From contig NVTQ01000001.1 in the NCBI GenBank assembly GCA_002401635.1, positions 14,408 to 20,191 on the forward strand: a DNA stretch of 5,784 nucleotides. The letters are read 5' to 3'. The position numbers and the translations under genes are program-made. Within the stretch, counting starts at the first letter, position 1, and the number at the start of each line of letters is the position of its first letter. Below, piece after piece: positions 1 through 4,375 of this stretch. This DNA comes from Pseudomonadota bacterium (GTDB taxonomy: Bacteria > Pseudomonadota > Zetaproteobacteria > Mariprofundales > Mariprofundaceae). The notes beneath the pieces are model-generated. The model worked only from the letters and a program-made list of their open reading frames with translations, did no database searches and was not told the DNA's origin.

Positions 1-188
1 GACCATTGTTGTAAAATTTTAATATTACAGGCTCTTGAAGCTAGCCATATTTTATCAGAATAAGAGATATCTTCCAAACTTAATAAGTGATCTAGGTTAT
101 TTGAATAATTAGGATATAACTTTTCAAAATTATCTATTCCTGATTTACAAGGTCTTAATGACTTAATATAGTCTATAGTTATAATCAT
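1..188 (-). CDS. Unrecognised phage-type protein, N-terminal part, runs off the window edge
   Basis: An open frame starts at ATG 188-186 and runs without a stop to the window edge, giving 62 codons of a longer gene. It begins MIITIDYIKSLRPCKSG and goes on through a mixed polar and aromatic stretch that includes SYSDKIWLASRAC. I have an impression that a similar N-terminal segment (a conserved Cys-Lys near the start, then S-Y-S-D-K-x-W) occurs in other phage proteins, but I cannot name the family or a function. The start is supported by AAAGGG about seven bases upstream and by the TAATG junction, where the A of ATG is the last base of the amidoligase stop. The two genes are therefore probably translationally coupled. 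The frame is clear; the identity is unknown. Confidence 0.75.
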   Translation of the reverse strand, partial: MIITIDYIKSLRPCKSGIDNFEKLYPNYSNNLDHLLSLEDISYSDKIWLASRACNIKILQQW

Positions 189-1393
189 TATGCTGCCCTT
201 TCGTATTTTTTAATTCTTTTGTTTATATAATCCTCTATTTCTTTTTTAAACCCATTTTCTTTGCATAAAGACTTAATGCTCCTATAGGTCTTTGTTATTT
301 TTTTATCAATAGAACATACTTTTGTTAATAAAGTTATCCAATTATTAATGACGTCAGCATCGGCAGTCCCTTCATGCATCCTTACTTCTATAGTATCATG
401 CTGTTGTAAAGATTGAGAATTTATTGCCATATACCGCTCCCCTCTCCTTAACGACTTATATACGTTACTACTAAATGTTTTTCTACAATAATCATTTGTC
501 TCTCTTTCTGAGGGCTGCATATTATAAAATATCCTTTCTAACTTAACTAGGTTATTAAATGATATCTCTGCAATCCTATGTCTCATGTCTATATGAACAT
601 GCAGTCCACAGGCAGTCCCTACTCTAACATTTAATTCTTTTAAAACCTTTCCTATAGAAATTATAGTTTCCTTAATGCCTTCCTCTGTATCTAGTACAGC
701 TAACTCGACTCCCTTTTCCGTCCCCTGAGGTCTTAAAGACCCGTCATCTTTTACATGTACTTTGTTTGCTAAATTTATATCTTCTCTAAAGAGAGCCGCT
801 GCAATATCATCCCTTGAATGTTTTAGATAGCATTCAATTTCTACTCCTATATAATTATCTTTTGTTTTAGGTTTTTTAGCTGTGAAAAAGTTACTCACTA
901 AATGTTTTTGTTTAAGATTAATAAATACACCTTTTTTACTATGTACTAATCCAATAAGAGAATATTTATATTGTACTCTTTCTCCATTTACATATACCCT
1001 ACCCTCTTTCCACTGAATGTTTTTAGAAAAGTCCTCCTTTGTTTTAGTCCTAGATCTATTTAATTCCGCAATAACTTCTACACATGTTTGACCTATAGTA
1101 CCTCTTAGGCCCTTCCTATCGACAAACTCTATCACTCTTTCTTTCTTTAATCTTCTATGAGATACTTTAATAGTGTAAAAAGTCCTATCTATGTCGGAAT
1201 ACTTCTTTTTAAAGCTAGTAACCATTTTTTTACAGCTTTTATATGTTTCATCGCTCTCTCCTAGTTCATGACGAAACTCACTACAATCCTTTCTATATCT
1301 TAAGAGTTTACTATACAGAATATCTTTTTCTGCTCTGTTATCATAGGATAGCTCCTCTATTTCTATTTTAAAGTCTCTAAGTCTATATCTCAT
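188..1393 (-). CDS. Amidoligase, glutamine-synthetase-like COOH-NH2 ligase family (Amidoligase_2-like)
   Basis: A 401-residue protein. Residues 1-75 are charged and helical, probably coiled coil. Residues 180-360 carry the family motifs in order: GVEIE (183-187), DGSL (217-220), CGLHVHID (262-269), RYMAIN (320-325) and TIEVRMHEGT (334-343). In this superfamily the paired Glu, the His residues and the late Arg/Glu/His set are expected to bind Mg-ATP and phosphate. The ligase joins a carboxylate to an amine through an acyl-phosphate, making an amide or isopeptide bond. All key residues appear present, so it is probably active. The substrate is unknown: a peptide, the cell wall or a small molecule are all possible, and the basic N-terminal extension may be the targeting part. 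The start is supported by AGGAG nine bases (1393 side) upstream of the ATG. It is separated from the upstream operon by a 486-base non-coding region. A weak extended -10 (TGT then TATAGA, 1422-1430 minus) could drive it. It is coupled downstream to the partial gene at 1-188. Confidence 0.88.
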   Translation of the reverse strand: MRYRLRDFKIEIEELSYDNRAEKDILYSKLLRYRKDCSEFRHELGESDETYKSCKKMVTSFKKKYSDIDRTFYTIKVSHRRLKKERVIEFVDRKGLRGTIGQTCVEVIAELNRSRTKTKEDFSKNIQWKEGRVYVNGERVQYKYSLIGLVHSKKGVFINLKQKHLVSNFFTAKKPKTKDNYIGVEIECYLKHSRDDIAAALFREDINLANKVHVKDDGSLRPQGTEKGVELAVLDTEEGIKETIISIGKVLKELNVRVGTACGLHVHIDMRHRIAEISFNNLVKLERIFYNMQPSERETNDYCRKTFSSNVYKSLRRGERYMAINSQSLQQHDTIEVRMHEGTADADVINNWITLLTKVCSIDKKITKTYRSIKSLCKENGFKKEIEDYINKRIKKYERAA

Positions 1394-1511
1394 ATTTAAA
1401 TCTCCTAAGTGATATATACACTCTATAACAGGCTTAAGTAAAAAGAAAGTACTTTTTTAGTCATATATTTTTATACCTACTATAAGAACATACTATATCT
1501 ATAAATAAAAC

Positions 1512-1540
1512 TTGACATTGCTATAAGAATATGTTATGTT
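1512..1540 (+). promoter_or_regulatory. Sigma-70-like promoter for the candidate RNA
   Basis: A perfect -35 hexamer TTGACA (1512-1517) is followed after 17 bases by TATGTT (1535-1540), four of six matches to TATAAT. Transcription would start near 1546-1548 and run toward the terminator-like hairpin at 1732-1751. It faces the opposite way to every protein gene in the window. Its -10 part overlaps a motif repeated at 2207-2227. A perfect -35 with ideal spacing is better than chance for one intergenic region, but the -10 is only fair. Confidence 0.6.
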
Positions 1541-1546
1541 AACAAG

Positions 1547-1751
1547 TAAGTATGAAAGCCTAGAAGAGGTATCTCCTACCTATCCAGAGGCTAAAAAGAA
1601 CTGGAACTATACAGGAGGCTTGAGAGAGTGATAGCAGCTATAGCTAATATAGTGCCTCTAAAGTCCATACATAAGATGGGACAAGTAGAATAGGGAGCAA
1701 GACCGAATTTAAAAGACAAGTCAAGTCTAATCCAGCATAAACTGGTTTTTT
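1547..1751 (+). ncRNA. Candidate structured non-coding RNA of about 205 nt, no known family recognised
   Basis: Seen in the sequence: a promoter just upstream and, inside, a string of fold-backs. AGCCT (1557-1561) pairs with AGGCT (1588-1592) and encloses AGGTA/TACCT (1567-1571 with 1577-1581). GGAGGC (1614-1619) pairs with GCCTCT (1654-1659) through one G-U pair that works only in the plus-strand RNA. GTCCAT (1663-1668) pairs with AT(G)GGAC (1676-1682) with one bulged G. AGAC/GTCT (1714-1717 with 1725-1728) is next, followed by the terminal CCAG/CTGG hairpin and six T. Local G-rich and C-rich words stand out against an AT-rich phage. It is not tmRNA, tRNA or a CRISPR array, and I could not match it to RNase P or 6S RNA. 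The role is unknown. It could act in trans, or antisense to the end of the converging operon if transcription reads through. The exact ends are inferred. Confidence 0.5.
1732..1751 (+). terminator. Short hairpin plus T6, probable intrinsic terminator of the candidate RNA
   Basis: CCAG (1732-1735), a six-base loop CATAAA and CTGG (1742-1745) are followed at once by six T (1746-1751). The stem is only four base pairs, so termination could be partial. A second possible stop lies just beyond: GAGT (1754-1757) with ACTC (1771-1774), then five T. Confidence 0.5.
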
Positions 1752-1768
1752 GCGAGTGTAGAGATTAA

Positions 1769-1836
1769 AGACTCTTTTTCTTCTTATTCTAGAAGTTATT
1801 AGAATACCTATATAAAAACCGCTTTAATAAGAGTCT
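1769..1836. repeat. Nested inverted repeat: 8-bp outer arms around a 7-bp hairpin
   Basis: AGACTCTT (1769-1776) is the exact inverse complement of AAGAGTCT (1829-1836). Between them TATTCTA (1785-1791) and TAGAATA (1800-1806) form a perfect seven-pair hairpin with an eight-base loop. Both sets fold on either strand, so the sequence alone does not say whether this is the 3' part of a longer plus-strand RNA or the 3' untranslated end of the minus-strand operon, whose last stop codon is at 1880-1882. Confidence 0.55.
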
Positions 1837-1837
1837 A

Positions 1838-1876
1838 GTTGTTTACGAGGGACCCCCTAAGGGGACGAAAAACAAC
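1838..1876 (-). terminator. GC-cored stem-loop just after the last stop codon of the operon, possible terminator or RNA-stabilising hairpin
   Basis: GTTGTTT (1838-1844) pairs with AAACAAC (1870-1876). An inner CG/CG step (1846-1847 with 1866-1867) and CCCC/GGGG (1854-1857 with 1861-1864, three-base loop) complete a long imperfect stem. It begins three bases after the TAA of the 1880-2110 gene. The core is by far the most GC-rich word in the region. On the minus strand the nearest T-run (five T, 1814-1818) is about 20 bases past the stem, so it is not a textbook terminator. A block to 3' exonuclease or a processed end is as likely. Confidence 0.45.
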
Positions 1877-1879
1877 GGA

Positions 1880-2110
1880 TTAAAACAATAGTTTATTTGC
1901 TCGATTATTTAATAATCTCTTTAGATCACGGATAGTTACGTCTAACTCATCTTTTACTGTAAACTTAAAAACGGACTTATCATTTTTGATAAGACATATC
2001 TTAACACTATCAAATTCTGAGTTATTTAAAGCTACTAATATCTTTAAAGCATCGTTAAGTTTACTTATTCTTTCAGAAATCGGGACCAAACTCTTATCAC
2101 ATAATTTCAT
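1880..2110 (-). CDS. Unrecognised 76-residue protein, last gene of the operon
   Basis: I do not recognise this protein. It is 76 residues and looks like alpha-beta-beta-alpha: an N-terminal helix (about 11-30, SERISKLNDALKILVAL), two beta strands (about 35-53, SVKICLIKNDKSVFKFTV) and a C-terminal basic helix (about 57-74). No cysteine cluster, signal peptide or membrane span is present. The ATG at 2110 has GAGG six bases upstream and directly follows the TAA of the 45-codon gene, so the two are probably coupled. A fold-back sequence begins three bases after its stop. The gene is reliable because of its position, ribosome binding site and tight junction; the function is unknown. Confidence 0.75.
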   Translation of the reverse strand: MKLCDKSLVPISERISKLNDALKILVALNNSEFDSVKICLIKNDKSVFKFTVKDELDVTIRDLKRLLNNRANKLLF

Positions 2111-2248
2111 TTAAAACCTCAACCCTGTAAAATACATATAACATAATATTATAGATACTATAAGATTAGCTAATGATGTCTTATTGTTGCCAACTTTATA
2201 ATTAACATAAGAAGAAGTTATGTTAACTCCTATTAGTATAAGAATCAC
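2111..2248 (-). CDS. Small membrane protein, 45 residues, GTG start
   Basis: This short gene starts with GTG (2248-2246) and ends with TAA (2113-2111). Upstream is a near-ideal AGGAGG, five bases before the GTG. The GTG overlaps the TGA of the previous gene (GTGA), and the TAA directly abuts the next ATG, so both ends fit the packing seen elsewhere. The product begins MILILIGVNI, a short hydrophobic start. A polar middle follows (about 11-26, including YVNYKVGNNKTS), then a good membrane span at about 27-43 (LANLIVSIILCYMYFTG). I do not recognise it; small membrane proteins of this kind are common in phage accessory regions. The GTG sits in the edge of a seven-pair hairpin (2236-2254), and a nine-pair inverted repeat (2202-2226) lies inside the coding part. 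It is supported by signals, not by homology. Confidence 0.65.
   Translation of the reverse strand: MILILIGVNITSSYVNYKVGNNKTSLANLIVSIILCYMYFTGLRF
2202..2226. repeat. Perfect 9-bp inverted repeat, similar to the promoter region at 1523-1543
   Basis: TTAACATAA (2202-2210) and TTATGTTAA (2218-2226) are exact inverse complements around GAAGAAG. The stretch 2207-2227 matches 1523-1543 at 19 of 21 positions by eye. It could be an RNA hairpin in the small membrane gene or a protein-binding operator shared by two sites. Confidence 0.5.
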
Positions 2249-2254
2249 TTATAC
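2236..2254 (-). promoter_or_regulatory. 7-bp hairpin holding the stop/start junction of two genes
   Basis: GTATAAG (2236-2242) and CTTATAC (2248-2254) pair around a five-base loop. In the minus-strand RNA the loop contains the TGA of the 2245-2514 gene, and the G of the GTG start of the 45-codon gene closes the stem. The arm begins at the last G of AGGAGG. The fold could hide the start until a ribosome finishing the upstream gene opens it. Confidence 0.45.
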
Positions 2255-2514
2255 CTCCTATATATGTAAGTGTTTATTACTTTAGTTTTATACTTAGGCA
2301 AAGGATTATGAAGTCTTAAATCTAAGATATGAAAACACCAAGTTCCACTCAAGGGAAAATCTTCTAGTGTAATCTTGGAAACATCGGCAAGTCGCTCTAT
2401 ACTTTCAACAATAAACATATGATTAACAAAAGACCTAAGCATATGGCCTCCTCCAAACCTACTACCCGTATGTTTTGTAGAAACTAAAGTTACCTTATCT
2501 CCTACTTTAATCAT
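2245..2514 (-). CDS. Small SH3-like KVGD-family protein, paralogue 1
   Basis: An 89-residue protein beginning MIKVGDKVTLVSTKHTG. The frame is open to 2529, but I place the start at ATG 2514 because GGAG lies five bases before it and because all relatives begin at the KVGD strand. It overlaps the previous gene by eight bases. The KVGD opening, alternating beta pattern and small size suggest a compact SH3-like barrel. It shares FGGGH (about 20-24) and the preceding His-Thr with the 2507-2779 protein, and PKYKTK near the C-terminus with the 3502-3780 protein. The last codons (Arg-Arg-Tyr-Lys) spell the AGGAGG that serves the next gene. The function is unknown; small basic barrels of this type in phages could bind nucleic acid or host proteins. 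Confidence 0.8.
   Translation of the reverse strand: MIKVGDKVTLVSTKHTGSRFGGGHMLRSFVNHMFIVESIERLADVSKITLEDFPLSGTWCFHILDLRLHNPLPKYKTKVINTYIYRRYK
2443..2457. repeat. 15-bp direct repeat, copy 1, coding FGGGH
   Basis: ATGGCCTCCTCCAAA here is repeated exactly at 2708-2722, 265 bases away. Both copies encode the FGGGH segment in two paralogous genes, so this is the best-preserved piece of an old gene duplication, or a part kept identical by recombination. Confidence 0.7.
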
Positions 2515-2779
2515 GTTTACTCCATACATACTTATGTATTGTTTTTACCTTATAAAGCTTACCTAGCTTAATATTTTTTGTTAGTATTACATCATTAGGA
2601 TGTATAGAAAAGCCCGGATATAATTTATGTGTTTCTATATTTAAGACATCTTTTGAAACATATGTTAATTTATATTTACCTTTATCTTGCACAAGACCTT
2701 GTAAATGATGGCCTCCTCCAAAATGTAAACTAGTATGGTCTTTACTAATAATAGTAACATAGTCCCCTACCTTAAACAA
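2507..2779 (-). CDS. Small SH3-like KVGD-family protein, paralogue 2, probable TTG start
   Basis: About 90 residues beginning MFKVGDYVTIISKDHTS if started at TTG 2779-2777. No ATG is available in the right place; a second TTG at 2797 would add six residues. I prefer 2779 because AAGGA lies eight bases upstream, because the product then starts like its paralogues, and because it gives the same eight-base overlap with the preceding gene as at two other family members. It contains HTSLHFGGGHHLQ (about 15-27), shared with the 2245-2514 protein. The DNA encoding the FGGGH part is identical over 15 bases in the two genes. The C-terminal tail LYKVKTIHKYVW matches the family tail, and its Trp-Ser codons supply the GGAG for the next gene. 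The frame is strong; the start is inferred and the function unknown. Confidence 0.78.
   Translation of the reverse strand: MFKVGDYVTIISKDHTSLHFGGGHHLQGLVQDKGKYKLTYVSKDVLNIETHKLYPGFSIHPNDVILTKNIKLGKLYKVKTIHKYVWSKHD
2708..2722. repeat. 15-bp direct repeat, copy 2, coding FGGGH
   Basis: This is the exact partner of the repeat at 2443-2457, at the same place in the neighbouring paralogue. Recombination between the two copies would delete one gene unit and fuse the rest in frame, since 265 bases is not a multiple of three but both copies keep their own reading frames relative to the repeat. Confidence 0.7.
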
Positions 2780-3002
2780 CGGAGATATCCTTTTCAATAG
2801 GGTCTATAAAGAAGTCTACCATGTCGGACTCTACCTCAATAGCATATTCCTCTCTTGTCATGCTCTTTGGGGCTATACTAGTAAGATATCCCATGTTACC
2901 ATATTCTTCTATTCTTTTTTTAGCCTCAGGAAAAGAATCCTCTACAGATTCAATTGTGGAAAAAGGACCATGACCTTTGACTATATATATTAGTGTTTTC
3001 AT
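2772..3002 (-). CDS. Unrecognised acidic 76-residue protein
   Basis: I do not recognise this protein. It starts MKTLIYIVKGHGPFST, which looks like a first beta strand followed by a turn. A helix follows (about 18-34, ESVEDSFPEAKKRIEEY), then a second strand (about 39-44) and an acidic C-terminal half (TREEYAIEVESDMVDFF). It has no cysteines, membrane span or signal peptide. The acidic second half contrasts with its mostly basic neighbours. The ATG at 3002 has AGGA seven bases upstream and lies one base after the stop of the 3004-3300 gene. Its own stop overlaps the start of the next gene by eight bases. It does not belong to the flanking KVGD family, so it is an insert in that cluster. Confidence 0.78.
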   Translation of the reverse strand: MKTLIYIVKGHGPFSTIESVEDSFPEAKKRIEEYGNMGYLTSIAPKSMTREEYAIEVESDMVDFFIDPIEKDISVV

Positions 3003-3003
3003 A

Positions 3004-3300
3004 TTAAAATCCTTTGTGAATGTATTTGTTTAATGATAGCATTTTTTTCTCTTTAATGCTAGTACCTAATAATTCAGACATGCTAATCTCTACTGAATTT
3101 CTACTAGAATCAGGAGAGCCCTCTGTTGTAGAAAACTTAACATAGCCCTCATTAGTCCATCTAACGTAAGTATACCCTTGTCTAATATATGAATAACTTA
3201 CGTTTAAAGACTGTAATTTATTTACAACTTGGTCCCAGTAGATTTTACATTCCTTTATCATAATGTGTCTATTTTTTAGTTGATCTTTATGCGTTATCAT
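3004..3300 (-). CDS. Unrecognised 98-residue protein with the family C-terminal tail
   Basis: The protein starts MITHKDQLKNRHIMIKE at ATG 3300, with AGGA six bases upstream and an ATGA overlap with the previous stop. A later Met (residue 14) is possible but has no comparable site. A helix (about 16-32, ECKIYWDQVVNKLQSLN) is followed by beta strands (about 34-58, YSYIRQGYTYVRWTNEGYVKFST) and a Ser-rich stretch. The body does not resemble the KVGD paralogues, yet the last residues (LSLNKYIHKGF) look like their tail (compare KSINKYIKEIR). The Lys-Gly codons there encode the AAAGGA that serves the next gene. The function is unknown. The shared tail may be common ancestry of the end only, or chance in a lysine-rich sequence. 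Confidence 0.78.
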   Translation of the reverse strand: MITHKDQLKNRHIMIKECKIYWDQVVNKLQSLNVSYSYIRQGYTYVRWTNEGYVKFSTTEGSPDSSRNSVEISMSELLGTSIKEKKMLSLNKYIHKGF

Positions 3301-3518
3301 CTAATTTCCTTTATATATTTATTAATAGATTTTATTTTATATTTATGCCCCTTTCTTATTAAAGTAACATTGCTTTCATTAGAGTGTTGTTCGTTCTCTT
3401 TATCATAAAAAGCCCATATCATAGGATAACTGCCTCTCTCTGTTATCTTAGTAACTTTAACAGGAACATGACCTCTAATCCATCTATTTAATACTATGTA
3501 GTCACCTATTTCTATCAT
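3297..3518 (-). CDS. Small SH3-like KVGD-family protein, paralogue 3
   Basis: A 73-residue protein beginning MIEIGDYIVLNRWIRG. The frame is open to 3569, but the upstream part lies inside the 3502-3780 gene. ATG 3518 is the start that matches the family opening (IEIGDY compared with IKVGDK and FKVGDY), and a GGGA lies six bases upstream. It overlaps the previous gene by 17 bases, more than the eight bases at the other members. The middle is shorter than in the paralogues and lacks the FGGGH loop. The C-terminus, GHKYKIKSINKYIKEIR, carries the family tail, and its Lys-Glu codons provide AAGGAA for the next start. The predicted fold is a minimal five-strand barrel; the function is unknown. Confidence 0.75.
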   Translation of the reverse strand: MIEIGDYIVLNRWIRGHVPVKVTKITERGSYPMIWAFYDKENEQHSNESNVTLIRKGHKYKIKSINKYIKEIR

Positions 3519-3780
3519 ATTTATCCCATGTATATTTAGATACTGATTTAGTCTTGTACTTAGGTACAAGTTTAGGAATATAAGGTCTTAGATCTGATAC
3601 ATTATAAGAATAAGACCAGCCATTGGTGAAAAATCTACCCATAGCTAGGACTGTAGAAAAGCCAGTTTCCGTTATAGTTAACGGATGATTACTGTAGTTA
3701 TTAAAATGATTTCTCATTTCATTATTAGGTCCAGATTTATCTAAGGACACCACTATAACTTTATCTCCTACTTTAAACAT
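3502..3780 (-). CDS. Small SH3-like KVGD-family protein, paralogue 4
   Basis: A 92-residue protein starting MFKVGDKVIVVSLDKSG at ATG 3780, supported by AAAGGG five bases upstream. The open frame continues to 3873, but that part lies over the end of the 3773-4375 gene and reads like a shadow. The start overlaps the previous stop by eight bases, with TAA embedded in ATGTTTAA. Strands flank a Asn-rich loop (about 17-30) in place of the FGGGH loop, and a Trp-containing strand (NGWSYSYNVSDLRPY) follows. The tail KLVPKYKTKSVSKYTW matches that of the 2245-2514 protein in residues and partly in bases. It is the first family member in transcription order. The function is unknown. Confidence 0.8.
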   Translation of the reverse strand: MFKVGDKVIVVSLDKSGPNNEMRNHFNNYSNHPLTITETGFSTVLAMGRFFTNGWSYSYNVSDLRPYIPKLVPKYKTKSVSKYTWDKYDRNR

Positions 3781-4375
3781 TAAGACCCTTTCTAACGTCA
3801 CATATAGAGCAATAATCGAATATCTCTGTAAACCCTTCATATGTAGACCAAGAGTGTTGGCATTCGGGACCACTAGACTTTATTGTTAAAGTGGAATCGG
3901 GACTAAAGAACTCTTTAAACCCATTGAATGTAAGATTTTTGGAACTAGGGATTATAGATAAATTATAAGCTTTATAATGCACACTAATAGTAACATTTGT
4001 ACCTGTTTCATAGGATAGGTTATTTAATAGTATGCCATTATTTTTTAAAAAAGACTCTATATGTAAAAGTTCTTTGTCATTACTATAAGAGATACTCATA
4101 CCTTTGAGCCTATCATATACTGATGTAGTGTTTTCTCCTAAGTCTTTCATGGTAAAAAATTTACTAAGCTTATTAGGCCTTGTATTATATCCAAAAGAAG
4201 AGGTATATCTTCTTATTCTTATATGTAGTATATTAAACATATTAAAAGTATTAATCATATTTTGTCTTGATAAAGAACATCTCATCCCTTTACTGATTAA
4301 AATATCATATACTTTTAAAGCTTCTATTTCAGTAGACACCTTAATCTGTTTATCTCTAATCTTATCCCATAACAT
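3773..4375 (-). CDS. Unrecognised 200-residue protein with C-terminal zinc-ribbon-like motif
   Basis: The start is ATG 4375, fused to the previous stop as TAATG, with AAGGA eight bases upstream. The C-terminal part has C172, H174, C189 and C192 (C-x-H, 14 residues, C-x-x-C) in a segment with Trp, GFTE and YC. This looks like a small zinc-binding hairpin, and I recall similar ends on other small phage proteins, but I have no name for it. The rest may be two diverged copies of one unit. Residues about 11-79 and 95-158 each begin with a helix around S-x-x-E and L-x-x-x-G, continue with beta strands, and end with a paired-Phe segment (KFF, KEFF). No signal or membrane span is present, so it is probably cytoplasmic. 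The zinc site and the internal repeat are both inferred by eye. Confidence 0.78.
   Translation of the reverse strand: MLWDKIRDKQIKVSTEIEALKVYDILISKGMRCSLSRQNMINTFNMFNILHIRIRRYTSSFGYNTRPNKLSKFFTMKDLGENTTSVYDRLKGMSISYSNDKELLHIESFLKNNGILLNNLSYETGTNVTISVHYKAYNLSIIPSSKNLTFNGFKEFFSPDSTLTIKSSGPECQHSWSTYEGFTEIFDYCSICDVRKGLNV

Larger units (their letters stand above)
1394..1879. other. Long non-coding region with structured-RNA signals
   Basis: This is the only stretch above 300 bases without a credible protein gene, in a window where other genes overlap or abut. It holds a plus-strand promoter candidate (1512-1540), a run of fold-back sequences ending in a hairpin plus T-run (about 1547-1751), and two further inverted-repeat domains (1769-1836 and 1838-1876). 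The part at 1394-1511 is AT-rich leader for the minus-strand amidoligase gene, and I see no strong element in it beyond its ribosome binding site. No tRNA, tmRNA or CRISPR pattern was found. Confidence 0.8.

Noticed and set aside
1413..1442. Minus-strand promoter for the amidoligase gene (TTTACT, 18 bases, TATATA)
   Set aside because: Each hexamer matches only four of six, and transcription would start at about 1406, inside the AGGAG site needed for translation.
1440..1458. AAAAAG/CTTTTT fold-back around AAAGTACTTT with a T-run
   Set aside because: It is built almost only of A and T, follows no gene on the plus strand, and is expected by chance in this composition.
1547..1878. tmRNA, tRNA, RNase P RNA, 6S RNA, hammerhead or group I intron
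   Set aside because: I found no CCA end or T-loop sequence, no RNase P conserved core, no end-to-end pairing as in 6S RNA, no CUGANGA/GAAA hammerhead core and no convincing P7 core. Short partial matches did not hold up.
3519..3569. Longer start for the 3297-3518 gene
   Set aside because: The added residues overlap the end of the 3502-3780 gene, lack a ribosome binding site and spoil the match to the family N-terminus.
3781..3873. Longer start for the 3502-3780 gene
   Set aside because: The extension lies over the zinc-motif end of the previous gene, and ATG 3780 has AAAGGG and the family opening MFKVGD.
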